From Bacteroidaceae bacterium (lineage in GTDB: Bacteria; Bacteroidota; Bacteroidia; Bacteroidales; Bacteroidaceae): a DNA stretch of 64,000 bases. The notes under the pieces were generated by a model. The model was not told the DNA's origin, made no database searches, and saw only the letters and a list, made by a program, of their open reading frames with translations. Below, piece by piece: positions 37,065 through 45,481 of the stretch. The first letter of the stretch is position 1; each line of letters starts with the position of its first letter. The position numbers were made by a program, and so were the translations under genes. Location of the stretch: assembly GCA_017619585.1 (NCBI GenBank), contig JAFZSA010000012.1, positions 29,198 through 93,197 of the forward strand, read 5' to 3'.

Positions 37065-38258
37065 CTATTTCCTTAACCCCAGCATCCAATAGAATAAGAG
37101 GTATAGAACCCCGACGGATACTACGGCTATTGCTCCTGCCTGACCACCTACAGCATCGCTGGCAGCTCCCATGAGCATGGGGAAGATGGCACCTCCACAG
37201 ATACCCATGATGAGGAGACCGCTTACCTCGTTCTTCTTCTCTGGAACAGCCTGCAGGGCACGGGCAAAGACAATGCTGAAGGGATTGCCGTTGCCAAATC
37301 CCATCAAAGCTACAGCTCCGTAGATTTCCCACTGAGTGCTTCCCACATAGAGGCCCACAAGAGCTATCAGCATCATGGCTACACTGACGAGAAGGAAGGT
37401 CCAGTCCTTAATGAACTTCATGATAAAGCTACCACTGAAACTTCCTGCTGCCTTAGCCACAAAGTAAACGGTGGCGACATAGGCGGCATCATTAAGGCTG
37501 ATACCTAAACGCTCCATCAGAATCTTAGGAGCTGTAACACTGGTGCCTACATCAATACCCACATGGCATACTATAGCCAGGAAGCAGAGGAGGATAAAGC
37601 CCCCTCCAGCTCCCCCTTTGGGGGAGTGCCTTGACGGGAGAAGTAACGCAAAACAGTCTGCAAATTGCCGGCTAATGGTTTTCTCCCTCCTTTGGGGGGA
37701 GTCAGAGGGGGGCTTTGTGCCAAAGAGCAGCATGGTAGCCAGTATGCCCACACCTAAATAGATGGGATAAAGCACTCGCCAGCCTAAGTCGAATGTATTG
37801 TGCACAGCACCCCAAGAGGCAATAATGGGTGCCAGAAAAGAGGCTATACTCTTGATGAACTGCCCAAAGGTTAGCGTGCTGGCAGAGGCACCTCCTTTCA
37901 TCACACTATCCACAAGTGGATTGAGCGAGGTCTGCATAATGGCATTTCCTATTCCCAACAGGGAGAAGGAAAGGAGCAGCATAGTGAAATTAAGGGTAAA
38001 CACAGGAACCATCAGGGCTGCCAGGGTCATAACCAGACTAAGCAGCACGGTATTCCTACGTCCTATCTTGTTCATCAGCAAACTGGTGGGAATGCTGAAG
38101 ATAAGGAACCACAGGAAAACGAGTGAGGGCAAGGTATTTGCCATAGCATCACTGAGATTCAGGTCGGCCTTCACATAATTGCTGGCAATTCCCACAAGGT
38201 CAACAAACCCCATGGCGAAGAAGCACAGCATAACGGGAATGAGCTTTTTATAATTCAT
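37065..38258 (-). CDS. MFS sugar transporter
   Basis: This protein of 397 residues has about twelve membrane helices. It starts MNYKKLIPVMLCFFAMGFVDLVG and has the loop motif NKIGRRN after helix 2. It resembles the FucP/GlcP-like sugar:proton symporters of Bacteroidota. The seven residues encoded upstream (from 38279) come from an AT-rich repeat, so I use the second ATG. The loop between helices 6 and 7 (about residues 181-220) is entirely encoded by an inverted pair of GC-rich palindromes. It is the last gene of the PMI-ROK-GH92-MFS series and probably imports mannose or a related sugar (inference). Confidence 0.85.
   Translation of the reverse strand: MNYKKLIPVMLCFFAMGFVDLVGIASNYVKADLNLSDAMANTLPSLVFLWFLIFSIPTSLLMNKIGRRNTVLLSLVMTLAALMVPVFTLNFTMLLLSFSLLGIGNAIMQTSLNPLVDSVMKGGASASTLTFGQFIKSIASFLAPIIASWGAVHNTFDLGWRVLYPIYLGVGILATMLLFGTKPPSDSPQRREKTISRQFADCFALLLPSRHSPKGGAGGGFILLCFLAIVCHVGIDVGTSVTAPKILMERLGISLNDAAYVATVYFVAKAAGSFSGSFIMKFIKDWTFLLVSVAMMLIALVGLYVGSTQWEIYGAVALMGFGNGNPFSIVFARALQAVPEKKNEVSGLLIMGICGGAIFPMLMGAASDAVGGQAGAIAVVSVGVLYLLFYWMLGLRK
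37596..37716. repeat. Inverted pair of GC-rich palindromes inside the MFS gene
   Basis: Two inverted copies (37599-37626 and 37683-37715) begin with AAAGCCCCC on opposite strands and enclose about 56 bp. The whole segment of about 120 bp is in frame and encodes the central cytoplasmic loop, from KPPSDSPQRRE to SPKGGAGGGF. The structure looks like a small non-autonomous element with terminal inverted repeats. Confidence 0.8.
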
Positions 38259-38385
38259 AATTCTCAATTCATAATTCATAATTTAGTTGACGAGTTAACA
38301 AGTAAACGAGTTGACAAGTTGTTTGCTAACCTCTAACCCCTAACCGTTTCCCCTCGCCATAGAGGGAGAGGGGTTGGGAAGAGGG
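38259..38385. repeat. AT-rich repeats and a GC-rich palindrome between GH92 and MFS genes
   Basis: Tandem ATTCATAATT-type repeats (38258-38283) give way to GTTGACGAGTTAACAAG-type repeats (38285-38323) and then a GC-rich palindrome copy (38335-38385, CCCCTCGCC and GAGAGGGG). No gene is present. Confidence 0.6.
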
Positions 38386-38393
38386 TCTGTGTC

Positions 38394-40790
38394 TTATTTA
38401 TAAGAATCTACTAGTTCCGAACCCATTTTTATCTTCAGTTCTCCGCCCTTTACGACATCGGCAAAGGAGATATGAGGATCTGTGAGTTTCTTACCGTTCA
38501 GGCGATACTCCTGTACATAGATCTCGCCTTCCTTTGGCATCTTCTTTAGCGTGTCATAGGTTTTAATGACAAACGATTTGCCTGAATAGTATTTGGGACT
38601 AAGGCGAATGACGATTCTGTTAAAGATAGGACTTCCCAGCGAGAAAGTGGGATTGATGGCGTTAAGACCTGTCACATCAAAGAGACCGATGCTGGAAATA
38701 ACATACCAGGCACCTAACTGTCCTTGGTCTTCGTCCTGACCATAGCCGTAACCATGAATACCATCGGTACCGTAGAACTCGTCCAAGATGGATCGTACCC
38801 ACTTCTGCGTTTTGGAGGGGCGGTTGGCCTCGTTGAAGAGCCATGAGATATGCAGGCAAGGCTGGTTACCCTGATTGTAAAGGGTCTTCAAGCCTGCAAA
38901 AGCACCCACCTCTGTACCACCGCTGAAAATCTTGGGCTGCGAAAGGGTAAAGATGCTGTCCAGTCGGGCATTGAATTCCTCCTCGCCAACCTTAGCCACA
39001 AGAGCCTTTGCATCGTGGGGAGCATAGAAGGTATATTGCCATGCATTGCCTTCCTGGAATCCGCGCCAAACCTCCATCGGGTCGAAGTTGGGAATGAAGT
39101 TACCCTCGGCATCCTTGGGATGCATGAAGTTCTCTTTCTCGTCATAGATACGCTCCCAACCCTTGGAGAGGTACATCAGTTGGTCATATTCTGGTTTACC
39201 CAATGCCTTAGCCAACTGTGCCGTTGCCCACGAAGTAAAGCTGTATTCCAATGTGTGGGAGGCTGAGAAACGGAACTTCTCGGCAGGACCGTCGGCATTC
39301 TCCACGTGGGGTACATAACCATACTGAACAAACTCCTTGGTATCAGACTTACCGGCTCCAAAGGGACGGTCATCACCATCCAGTTCGTTCTTGCGGCATG
39401 CCTCGTAAGCCAGTTCCACATCAAAGTCGCGAATGCCGCACTGGTAAGCAGCATTGATTAGCAGCGGTAACTGATTGGTACCTACACCCGAAACATAACG
39501 ACTGTTAGCCAATCCGTCGCCCATCCATCCTGCATCTTTGAAGACCTGCAGGTGGCTGCTTATATAATCGGAGGTATATTCGGGATAAGCCAGAATCCAC
39601 AGCTGACCCAGATTCCACTGACCACCCCAGAAGGCATCTGTGTTATACATATTATGAACAGGCTTGCCGTCCTTCATCTCCAACTGCCCTACTCCACCAT
39701 CATGACGGGGATAGGCTCCGTTGACATCACTGCACAGGCCACGACCCAGAATGGCATGATAAAGACCCGTGTAGAATTTCTTCATATCTTCTTCCTTGGC
39801 AAACCGGACGTCTATACGACCCAGCATATCCTCCCATGCATAATGATTCTGTCTCTCAGCCTCATCAAAAGTCATATCCTTAGCCTCTGCCTCACGGTTC
39901 AGACGGGCATTCTCAACGGATGTGTAAGAGATACCTACGGCTACTGTCACCTTCTCATTCTCTTCTGTGGGAAAGGTGACATAGACTCCGGCACCAGGAC
40001 CATTTGCTTCTCTCTCACCCTCACGGACATCTGCTCCGTTGAAAGCTCCGACAGAAGCAATCTCCTTGTCCAGTACAGCAGAGAAATAAATGGGCACCTG
40101 AGCACCAGGTTGGTATTTCTTTACGTATTCAGGAAGGGTAATCACGTAGCCCTCAACGGTCTTTCCATCCTCGCAAACCTCTACGTAGGCATCCTTCACA
40201 GCACCACTCTCGCCTGAGCGGTTACCGATATCAAAGAGGATACGGCTCTCTTCGGACTTGGGATAGGTATAACGCTGGAAGGCAACGCGTGGAGTAGCTG
40301 TCACCTCGGCTGTGATGTCATAGTCCTGAAGATAAACGGAGTAGTAGCCAGCTGTGGCCTCCTCGTTGTCATGAGAAAACTTAGAGCGATAGCCCTCTCC
40401 CTCGGAATCCACAGCACCGGGGACGGTTTTCAGTTCGCCGCAAGTAGGCATCAATACAATACCGCCCACCTGAAACTCGTGGGTGCAGGGGAAGCCCTCG
40501 ATGGAGCCGTCACGGTAATCATAACCCGTTGCTTCCCAACCGTCTTTGTTGCCCAAGTGACCATTGGTGCTGGGACCGGGTTTAGCCATACCGAAGGGCA
40601 TAGCGCCAGGGGCAAAGTGGAAGTAACGACAGTGAGCCGTACCAATACGGGGTTCCACGTAATCGGAGTAAACTTGCGGAATCGTCTCAGGTGTATCACA
40701 AGAGACAAAAGCGCTGATAGCACAGGTAAGGATAAGCCCTACCTTGACGTTCCCCAAGGGGAGAGAAGAATACTTGAATAAATTTTTCAT
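38394..40790 (-). CDS. GH92 alpha-mannosidase, secreted lipoprotein
   Basis: This 798-residue protein has a lipoprotein signal peptide with the Cys in AISAFVSCD. The N-terminal beta-sandwich (YVEPRIGTAHCRYFHFAPGAMPFG) and the (alpha/alpha)6 catalytic domain with GYGQDEDQGQLGAWYVISS mark family GH92. It probably sits on the cell surface or in the periplasm and releases mannose from alpha-mannosides. Residues 9-14 of the signal region (SLPLGN) are encoded by a GC-rich palindrome. It lies between the ROK kinase and the MFS gene, with a phosphomannose isomerase further upstream, which fits a mannose-use operon. Confidence 0.9.
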   Translation of the reverse strand: MKNLFKYSSLPLGNVKVGLILTCAISAFVSCDTPETIPQVYSDYVEPRIGTAHCRYFHFAPGAMPFGMAKPGPSTNGHLGNKDGWEATGYDYRDGSIEGFPCTHEFQVGGIVLMPTCGELKTVPGAVDSEGEGYRSKFSHDNEEATAGYYSVYLQDYDITAEVTATPRVAFQRYTYPKSEESRILFDIGNRSGESGAVKDAYVEVCEDGKTVEGYVITLPEYVKKYQPGAQVPIYFSAVLDKEIASVGAFNGADVREGEREANGPGAGVYVTFPTEENEKVTVAVGISYTSVENARLNREAEAKDMTFDEAERQNHYAWEDMLGRIDVRFAKEEDMKKFYTGLYHAILGRGLCSDVNGAYPRHDGGVGQLEMKDGKPVHNMYNTDAFWGGQWNLGQLWILAYPEYTSDYISSHLQVFKDAGWMGDGLANSRYVSGVGTNQLPLLINAAYQCGIRDFDVELAYEACRKNELDGDDRPFGAGKSDTKEFVQYGYVPHVENADGPAEKFRFSASHTLEYSFTSWATAQLAKALGKPEYDQLMYLSKGWERIYDEKENFMHPKDAEGNFIPNFDPMEVWRGFQEGNAWQYTFYAPHDAKALVAKVGEEEFNARLDSIFTLSQPKIFSGGTEVGAFAGLKTLYNQGNQPCLHISWLFNEANRPSKTQKWVRSILDEFYGTDGIHGYGYGQDEDQGQLGAWYVISSIGLFDVTGLNAINPTFSLGSPIFNRIVIRLSPKYYSGKSFVIKTYDTLKKMPKEGEIYVQEYRLNGKKLTDPHISFADVVKGGELKIKMGSELVDSYK
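40750..40765. repeat. GC-rich palindrome in the GH92 signal-peptide codons
   Basis: TTCCCCAAGGGGA with a GAGAG tail lies 25 bp after the start codon, in frame, within the basic-to-hydrophobic transition of the signal peptide. Confidence 0.6.
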
Positions 40791-40802
40791 TGGGTGGTTA
40801 AT

Positions 40803-40848
40803 AGCCCCCCTCCCGACCTCCCCCCGAGGAGGGAGGAGAAGGGGTTAG
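40803..40848. repeat. GC-rich palindrome upstream of GH92
   Basis: AGCCCCCCTCCC and its partner GGGAGGAGAAGGGG, with a central CCCCCCGAGGAGGG, lie just upstream of the GH92 start. The element belongs to the family found in lpdA and the MFS gene. Confidence 0.65.
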
Positions 40849-40867
40849 TAAATACTTTATTTCGTTT

Positions 40868-40929
40868 GGCCGCTTAGTCGATATTACGATATATCGTTAT
40901 TACGTTATTACGACATCTTTTGAGCGGCC
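40868..40929. repeat. GGCCGC-bounded element, copy 2
   Basis: The element runs from GGCCGC (40868-40873) to GCGGCC (40924-40929) and holds the small palindromes CGATAT..ATATCG and repeated CGTTATTACG. Read on the minus strand it shares CAAAAGAT, ACG-AT-ATCG and CGAC-AAG blocks with copy 1 at 30354-30412. It lies just after the ROK stop codon, as copy 1 lies just after the lplA stop. Confidence 0.65.
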
Positions 40930-40936
40930 TTACTCT

Positions 40937-42034
40937 TCATTTTTCCAGTTGATTCAGTGCGAAGTTATAAGCACCCAGGTTGATGGCCTTGCTGGCTCCT
41001 AACTCTGAAATGCAGACTGCAACCTTACGCTGGGCACAGTAGAGCACCTGCTGGTCTGTATGGGGGACGTTGACATAGACATCCTTGTCCTCCAGGAAGG
41101 CAGAGCGCTGCTCCGGGTCTTCAAAGTTATAGACCTCGGACTGAAGTGTGGGCAGCAGATTACCTGTGAATGTTCCGGCGGGACGGGCAAACTCCTCCAT
41201 CAGACCGGGCAGAATCCACTTGGCATTATGTGACAGGCCGCCGCCTATAACAACAATACCATCTACGATGTTCAGTACGTTCACCAGGGCTGCAGCTGTT
41301 ACCTGACCCAACTGACGGAAGCTCTCCTGGGCAGCCTTCATATTACCGGGACGGGTGCCGTTAGCAATGTCACCAATATCCTTGGGGGTGAGGTCGCCAA
41401 CCGGTTCGTGCGACATCTCGGCATACACACGGCGAACGGCACGGATGCTGACACTCTCCTCGGCAATCACAAAGGGATACATGCCGTTGCGCATACACCA
41501 GACATCGCCACCGCAACCGTTGTCACCGGTCAGCAGCACCTTGTCTATTACCACACCGCAACCGAAGCCGGTTCCCAGCGTGATACCTATCATATTCTTG
41601 TAACGACGCTTGCAGCCAGCCTCCTCCAAAGCCTTGTTCACACGGGGAAGGGCTCCGGCCAAAGCCTCGCCATAAGCAAACAGGTTGCCGTCGTTATTCA
41701 CGTAAACAGGAATGCCGAAGACACTCTCCAGATACGGACCCAGTGCCACACCGCCACGGAAAGAGGGGAAGTTGGGCAGGTCGCCAATCACACCATGCTC
41801 GTAGTCGGCAGGACCGGGGAAGGCAAAGCTGATGGCAACGGGCTCTACGTCCAGTTTCTCCTTTACAGTAGTAAATCCTTGTACCAAGGTAGCCAAGCAG
41901 CCCTCGGTATCGGTGGTCACAGCTTTCAGACGAACGGGTTCTACAATTTCCTCGTTGTCACAAATTGCTGAGAATACAAAGTTTGTTCCGCCTGCATCAA
42001 GCGTCAAAACGATTTTTTTGTCTGTCTTGTTCAT
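40937..42034 (-). CDS. ROK-family sugar kinase
   Basis: This 365-residue protein has the phosphate-binding motif LTLDAGGTNFVF at the N-terminus and the ROK signature region GTGFGCGVVIDKVLLTGDNG near residue 150. The usual ROK zinc motif (CxCGxxGC) is not evident; GDNGCGGDVWCMRN stands in its place. No DNA-binding domain is present, so it is a kinase, not a repressor; glucose, mannose or fructose are likely substrates. The frame opens at 42127, but the extra 31 residues come from a GAGTAATCCGAGTAATCT repeat, so I use ATG 42034. It starts 43 bp after the phosphomannose isomerase. Confidence 0.85.
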   Translation of the reverse strand: MNKTDKKIVLTLDAGGTNFVFSAICDNEEIVEPVRLKAVTTDTEGCLATLVQGFTTVKEKLDVEPVAISFAFPGPADYEHGVIGDLPNFPSFRGGVALGPYLESVFGIPVYVNNDGNLFAYGEALAGALPRVNKALEEAGCKRRYKNMIGITLGTGFGCGVVIDKVLLTGDNGCGGDVWCMRNGMYPFVIAEESVSIRAVRRVYAEMSHEPVGDLTPKDIGDIANGTRPGNMKAAQESFRQLGQVTAAALVNVLNIVDGIVVIGGGLSHNAKWILPGLMEEFARPAGTFTGNLLPTLQSEVYNFEDPEQRSAFLEDKDVYVNVPHTDQQVLYCAQRKVAVCISELGASKAINLGAYNFALNQLEK

Positions 42035-42056
42035 AGCTATATATTTTTGGTTGTTC

Positions 42057-42085
42057 TGAGTAATCCGAGTAATCTGATTATTCTG
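42057..42085. repeat. GAGTAATCCGAGTAATC-type short repeat
   Basis: Two and a half copies of a 10-12-bp GAGTAATC unit lie between the isomerase and ROK genes. A related copy (CTGAGTAATCTGAGTACTC) is at 48364-48391, upstream of the GH43-like gene. Confidence 0.5.
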
Positions 42086-43808
42086 AAAAATTGCGCACAT
42101 ACGCCTTGATGGTCTTGCACTCCTCACCGCCCAGAGGCGTGATGGTATAGCGTCCTACACAGGCGGGGATGATAAAGGTCTCGGCATAATGAACCGTGAA
42201 GGGTTCAAACTTGCCTTCCGGACTCTCCACCACAGCCTCGTATCCGTCCACCAGGTTAAGGACGTTCACGCCACCGTTGGTATTGTGCTCTACGGTCTTG
42301 CTGAAGGTGTGCCGGCGGGTCTCAATGAACTCGTTGGGATGCAGACCCGTACGCTCCTCCATGATGCCGTCTTCCTGAGAAAGTACCTCAAAGTGGTTAC
42401 GGATGTTCTTGTTCACCCACTCCGTTGTGCGGTTCCACTGTATCACCTGCTTACCACGTTCCACATTGATGGGGCGCGGTTTGCCGTCCAGTCCCAGGCG
42501 GTTCCAGTCCCAGAGCTTAAAGGTAAAGATGTTGGGCGTAGAACTAATCTCCAGCACCATGCTGTTGGCACCCGAGCAATGGATGGTACCGGCGGGGATA
42601 AGGTAGTGGTCATGCTTCTTGGCAGGAATCTTGTTTACGTATTTCTCGGCATCAAAGCTGATTTCACCTCTCTGAGCAGCCCGCAGGTCTTTTATCATCT
42701 GCTTCTCGTCTATATCCTCCTTCAGTCCCAGATATACCACTGCATCATCTCCGGCATCCAGCAGGTAGTAACTCTCGTCCTGAGTATAATGGAGTCCGAA
42801 TTCGCGATGGGCAAATTCGTTGGTGGGATGAACCTGCAGGCTCAGGTTGCCGCCTCCCATGGTATCCAGGAAGTCGAAACGGATGGGGAAATCCTTGCCA
42901 AAGCGAGCCCATACCTGTTCGCCAAGCACATTCCTGCTGAACATAAGTATCAAGTCCTGAGAAGGGAACTCCACCAACACGCCGTCCAGATTCAGATAGA
43001 GACTGTTCTCCTCGGGCACGCAGTCGAAGCACCATCCGTAATTAACCTGTTCACGAGGCAGGTCGCACACCTCCTTCATCCACTGGCCGCCCCAAGGAGC
43101 GGGATCAAAGAAGGGTACCACACGGAAAGGCTTGCGAGATGTGCGGTCCATACCCTGACGGAACTGCTGGTCGCTAATCATCTTGGGCTCATTACGCTGG
43201 TTACTGTCTATCCAGTAGAGGATGCGACACGACTGCATCAGCAGTTCTTTATGGCGGTCGCAGATTCTCCAGTCATTGAAAAGTCCGCGTTTATATTGCA
43301 GGGAGGGTCCCTCCTGACTGTTATCAATGCCCAATGCCCTTACTTCATGGCGACGGAAACGCTGCTGAATCTCCCAGCGGGCCATGTCGGCATAAGCCAC
43401 GGGAGCATCTTCGGGAACAAAGCAGGCAGCGCCCGTTCCAATCACTATCAGAGGCTCACCCTTGGCAATGCGGTCCCTCAGCCCCTCCACCTTATCGGGG
43501 TCAAAGTATTCAGAAAGCTTGATGTTTGAGATGTACCCGAAGAGCACATCATCCGTAATGAACCGTTCCGTCAGCTGCAGCAACTCCCTTTCGGGACGCA
43601 TCAGGGAACGGGTGTCTATAATGGTTCGGCCTAACCCTTGGAAGGCCTGCATGAAATCCTGTTCGTATGTTCCAACGTAGAGGTCAACGGCCCACACAGG
43701 GCAGTCGCTCCACTGATCATTGAGGATGGTGGTTATTTTCTCCCAACCCAGGATGGCCATACCATCGGTATGGGTAGAGGGAAACTTGTCGTAATTACTT
43801 TTTCTCAT
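42078..43808 (-). CDS. Class I mannose-6-phosphate isomerase with N-terminal extension
   Basis: This 576-residue protein has a C-terminal type I phosphomannose isomerase domain (about residues 270-576). Its metal-site residues are visible in LSLQVHPTNEFAHREFG and, further on, PAGTIHCSGANSMVLEIS. Residues 1-260 form a kinase-like or nucleotide-binding-like extension (PLIVIGTGAACFV). It interconverts mannose-6-phosphate and fructose-6-phosphate, the entry of mannose into glycolysis. Downstream are a ROK kinase, GH92 and a transporter. A longer frame opens at 43895, but a promoter box (43863-43870) lies within it, so I use ATG 43808. Confidence 0.88.
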   Translation of the reverse strand: MRKSNYDKFPSTHTDGMAILGWEKITTILNDQWSDCPVWAVDLYVGTYEQDFMQAFQGLGRTIIDTRSLMRPERELLQLTERFITDDVLFGYISNIKLSEYFDPDKVEGLRDRIAKGEPLIVIGTGAACFVPEDAPVAYADMARWEIQQRFRRHEVRALGIDNSQEGPSLQYKRGLFNDWRICDRHKELLMQSCRILYWIDSNQRNEPKMISDQQFRQGMDRTSRKPFRVVPFFDPAPWGGQWMKEVCDLPREQVNYGWCFDCVPEENSLYLNLDGVLVEFPSQDLILMFSRNVLGEQVWARFGKDFPIRFDFLDTMGGGNLSLQVHPTNEFAHREFGLHYTQDESYYLLDAGDDAVVYLGLKEDIDEKQMIKDLRAAQRGEISFDAEKYVNKIPAKKHDHYLIPAGTIHCSGANSMVLEISSTPNIFTFKLWDWNRLGLDGKPRPINVERGKQVIQWNRTTEWVNKNIRNHFEVLSQEDGIMEERTGLHPNEFIETRRHTFSKTVEHNTNGGVNVLNLVDGYEAVVESPEGKFEPFTVHYAETFIIPACVGRYTITPLGGEECKTIKAYVRNFSE

Positions 43809-43819
43809 TAGCTTATATT

Positions 43820-43896
43820 CAAATGTATATCTGGTAGTAAAGAAATCTACCTCATTTATTTGCAAAGTTAACGAAATAAACGTACTTTTGCGCAAA
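43820..43896 (-). promoter_or_regulatory. Promoter region of the mannose operon
   Basis: On the minus strand there are two -7-like boxes: TAACTTTG (43863-43870) with TTTG 22 bp upstream (43893-43896), and TACATTTG (43820-43827) without a -33 partner. The first is the better candidate and overlaps the divergent pepC promoter. Confidence 0.55.
43859..43890 (+). promoter_or_regulatory. pepC promoter
   Basis: TTTG (43859-43862), a 20-bp spacer and TACTTTTG (43883-43890) match the consensus. It overlaps the divergent mannose-operon promoter, so polymerase binding at one may exclude the other. Confidence 0.7.
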
Positions 43897-43944
43897 ATGT
43901 CGAAAAATTATTTGATAAAAAAGGATAATAAGGTTATTAAACAG

Positions 43945-45339
43945 ATGAAAAAAAGCATTTTATGTGCTCTGGCACTTGCCGCAAGCAGTATCTGTCAGGC
44001 ACAAACGGGCATTACTCCCGATGTATTGAAGACTCTGCAAGGAAGCTACGATGCTACACCCACCAATAAGGCACTGCGCAATGCCATCAGCAACGTCAGC
44101 ATTCAGAAGCTGGCAGTTAATATGGACAACACGCAGGCCAAGGATACTTACTTTAATGTCGAGGTAAAGAATACCGGCATCAGCGACCAGAAGAGCAGTG
44201 GCCGTTGCTGGCTTTTTACGGGCACCAATGTGCTGCGTAACCGTGCCATGAAGAACCTGGGCGTGAAGGATTTCTTCTTCAGTCAGGTGTATCTGTTCTT
44301 CTATGACCAACTGGAGAAGAGCAACCTGTTCCTGCAGGGCGTTATTGATACACGCCAGAAGGATCTGGACGACCAGATGGTACGCTGGCTCTTCCAGCAT
44401 CCCCTCTCTGACGGAGGCACCTATACAGGCGTTGCCGACCTGGTAGCCAAGTACGGCCTGGTACCTCAGGACGTAATGCCTGAGACCTTTGTCAGCAACA
44501 GCACCAGCGAGTTCTGCGGTCACCTGAAGCGTAAGTTGCGCGAGTTCGGTATCCAGTTGCGCGAGAAAAGTGCTGCAGGGACCAATGAGAAGACTCTTCA
44601 GGCTATGAAGGTGGAACAACTGAAGACCGTTTACCGCATGCTGGTAATGGCTTATGGCGAGCCTCCCAAGTCATTCACCTGGGCACCCAAGAAGGATGGC
44701 AAGATGATTTCCGAGCCCAAGACCTACACTCCTCAGCAGTTCTACAAAGAGGTGTGCAGCGGTGCCGAGGATTTGAATGCCGACTATGTGATGCTGATGA
44801 ACGACCCCAGCCGTCCCTACAACAAGGTGTATGAGATTGACTATGACCGCCACCTCTATGATGGTCACAACTGGTTGTACATGAACCTCGACATCGATGA
44901 CCTGAAGGCTCCCGTCATTGCCAGCCTGAAGGATAGCTGCCAGATGTATTTCAGTTGTGATGTGGGTAAGTTCCTGGACCGCTCTGTAGGTTATCTTGAC
45001 GTTAAGAACTACTCTTATGGCGACTTGCTGGGTACTACTTTCGGTATGAACAAGAAGCAGCGCATCCAGACCTTCGACAGCGGCAGCACCCATGCCATGA
45101 CGCTGATGGCCGTTGATTTGGACCAGAACGGAAAGGCAAAGAAGTGGAAGGTAGAGAACAGCTGGGGTTCCGACTCCGGCATGCGTGGCTATCTGGTGAT
45201 GACCGATGAGTGGTTCAACGAGTATATGTTCCGTGTGGTTGTGAACCGCAAGTACTGCAGTCAGCAACTCCTTGATTTGCTGAAGCAGAAACCCGTTCGT
45301 CTGCCTGCATGGGATCCCATGTTTCAGGGAGAAGAATAG
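43945..45339 (+). CDS. pepC: C1-family aminopeptidase (bleomycin hydrolase type), exported
   Basis: This 464-residue cysteine peptidase starts with a signal peptide (MKKSILCALALAASSICQAQ), so I chose ATG 43945 over the upstream frame at 43888. The catalytic Cys is in KSSGRCWLFTGTNVLR near residue 86, the His in GSTHAMTLMAVDL near 390, and the Asn in WKVENSWGSDSG near 410. PepC/bleomycin hydrolase enzymes remove N-terminal residues from peptides and are normally cytoplasmic hexamers; a signal peptide is a regular feature of Bacteroidales members (general knowledge). A GC-rich palindrome follows its stop directly. Confidence 0.92.
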   Translation: MKKSILCALALAASSICQAQTGITPDVLKTLQGSYDATPTNKALRNAISNVSIQKLAVNMDNTQAKDTYFNVEVKNTGISDQKSSGRCWLFTGTNVLRNRAMKNLGVKDFFFSQVYLFFYDQLEKSNLFLQGVIDTRQKDLDDQMVRWLFQHPLSDGGTYTGVADLVAKYGLVPQDVMPETFVSNSTSEFCGHLKRKLREFGIQLREKSAAGTNEKTLQAMKVEQLKTVYRMLVMAYGEPPKSFTWAPKKDGKMISEPKTYTPQQFYKEVCSGAEDLNADYVMLMNDPSRPYNKVYEIDYDRHLYDGHNWLYMNLDIDDLKAPVIASLKDSCQMYFSCDVGKFLDRSVGYLDVKNYSYGDLLGTTFGMNKKQRIQTFDSGSTHAMTLMAVDLDQNGKAKKWKVENSWGSDSGMRGYLVMTDEWFNEYMFRVVVNRKYCSQQLLDLLKQKPVRLPAWDPMFQGEE

Positions 45340-45364
45340 ACCCCCTAACCCCCTTTAGGGGGAA
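45340..45364. repeat. GC-rich palindrome after pepC
   Basis: CCCCCTAACCCCCTTTAGGGGG begins at the base after the pepC stop codon. The hairpin could stop or stabilise the pepC message. Confidence 0.65.
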
Positions 45365-45379
45365 CAATTATGAATTATG

Positions 45380-45472
45380 AATTATGAAGGCTGCGATTAA
45401 GCGAGAGGAGAGCGATGCTCGCATCAGCTATCCCGAGCGTGAGCAGGCTAGAAACGAAGTTTCAATTATGAA
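45380..45472 (+). repeat. 75-bp hairpin element, copy B, with 9-bp flanking repeats
   Basis: The core is 45389-45463, from GGCTGCGA to GTTTC, flanked by direct repeats AATTATGAA (45380-45388 and 45464-45472). The central stem has the same CTCG loop and bulged A as copy A, but most base pairs are exchanged. It lies 10 bp before the rbfA start, in the sense orientation, as copy A lies before gcvPA. Confidence 0.8.
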
Positions 45473-45481
45473 TTGATTTAA

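Noticed and set aside
42189..43529. Long plus-strand open frame of 446 codons opposite the phosphomannose isomerase
   Set aside because: The minus strand encodes a protein with clear family motifs over this range; the plus-strand frame has no recognisable motif and is a by-product of codon use.
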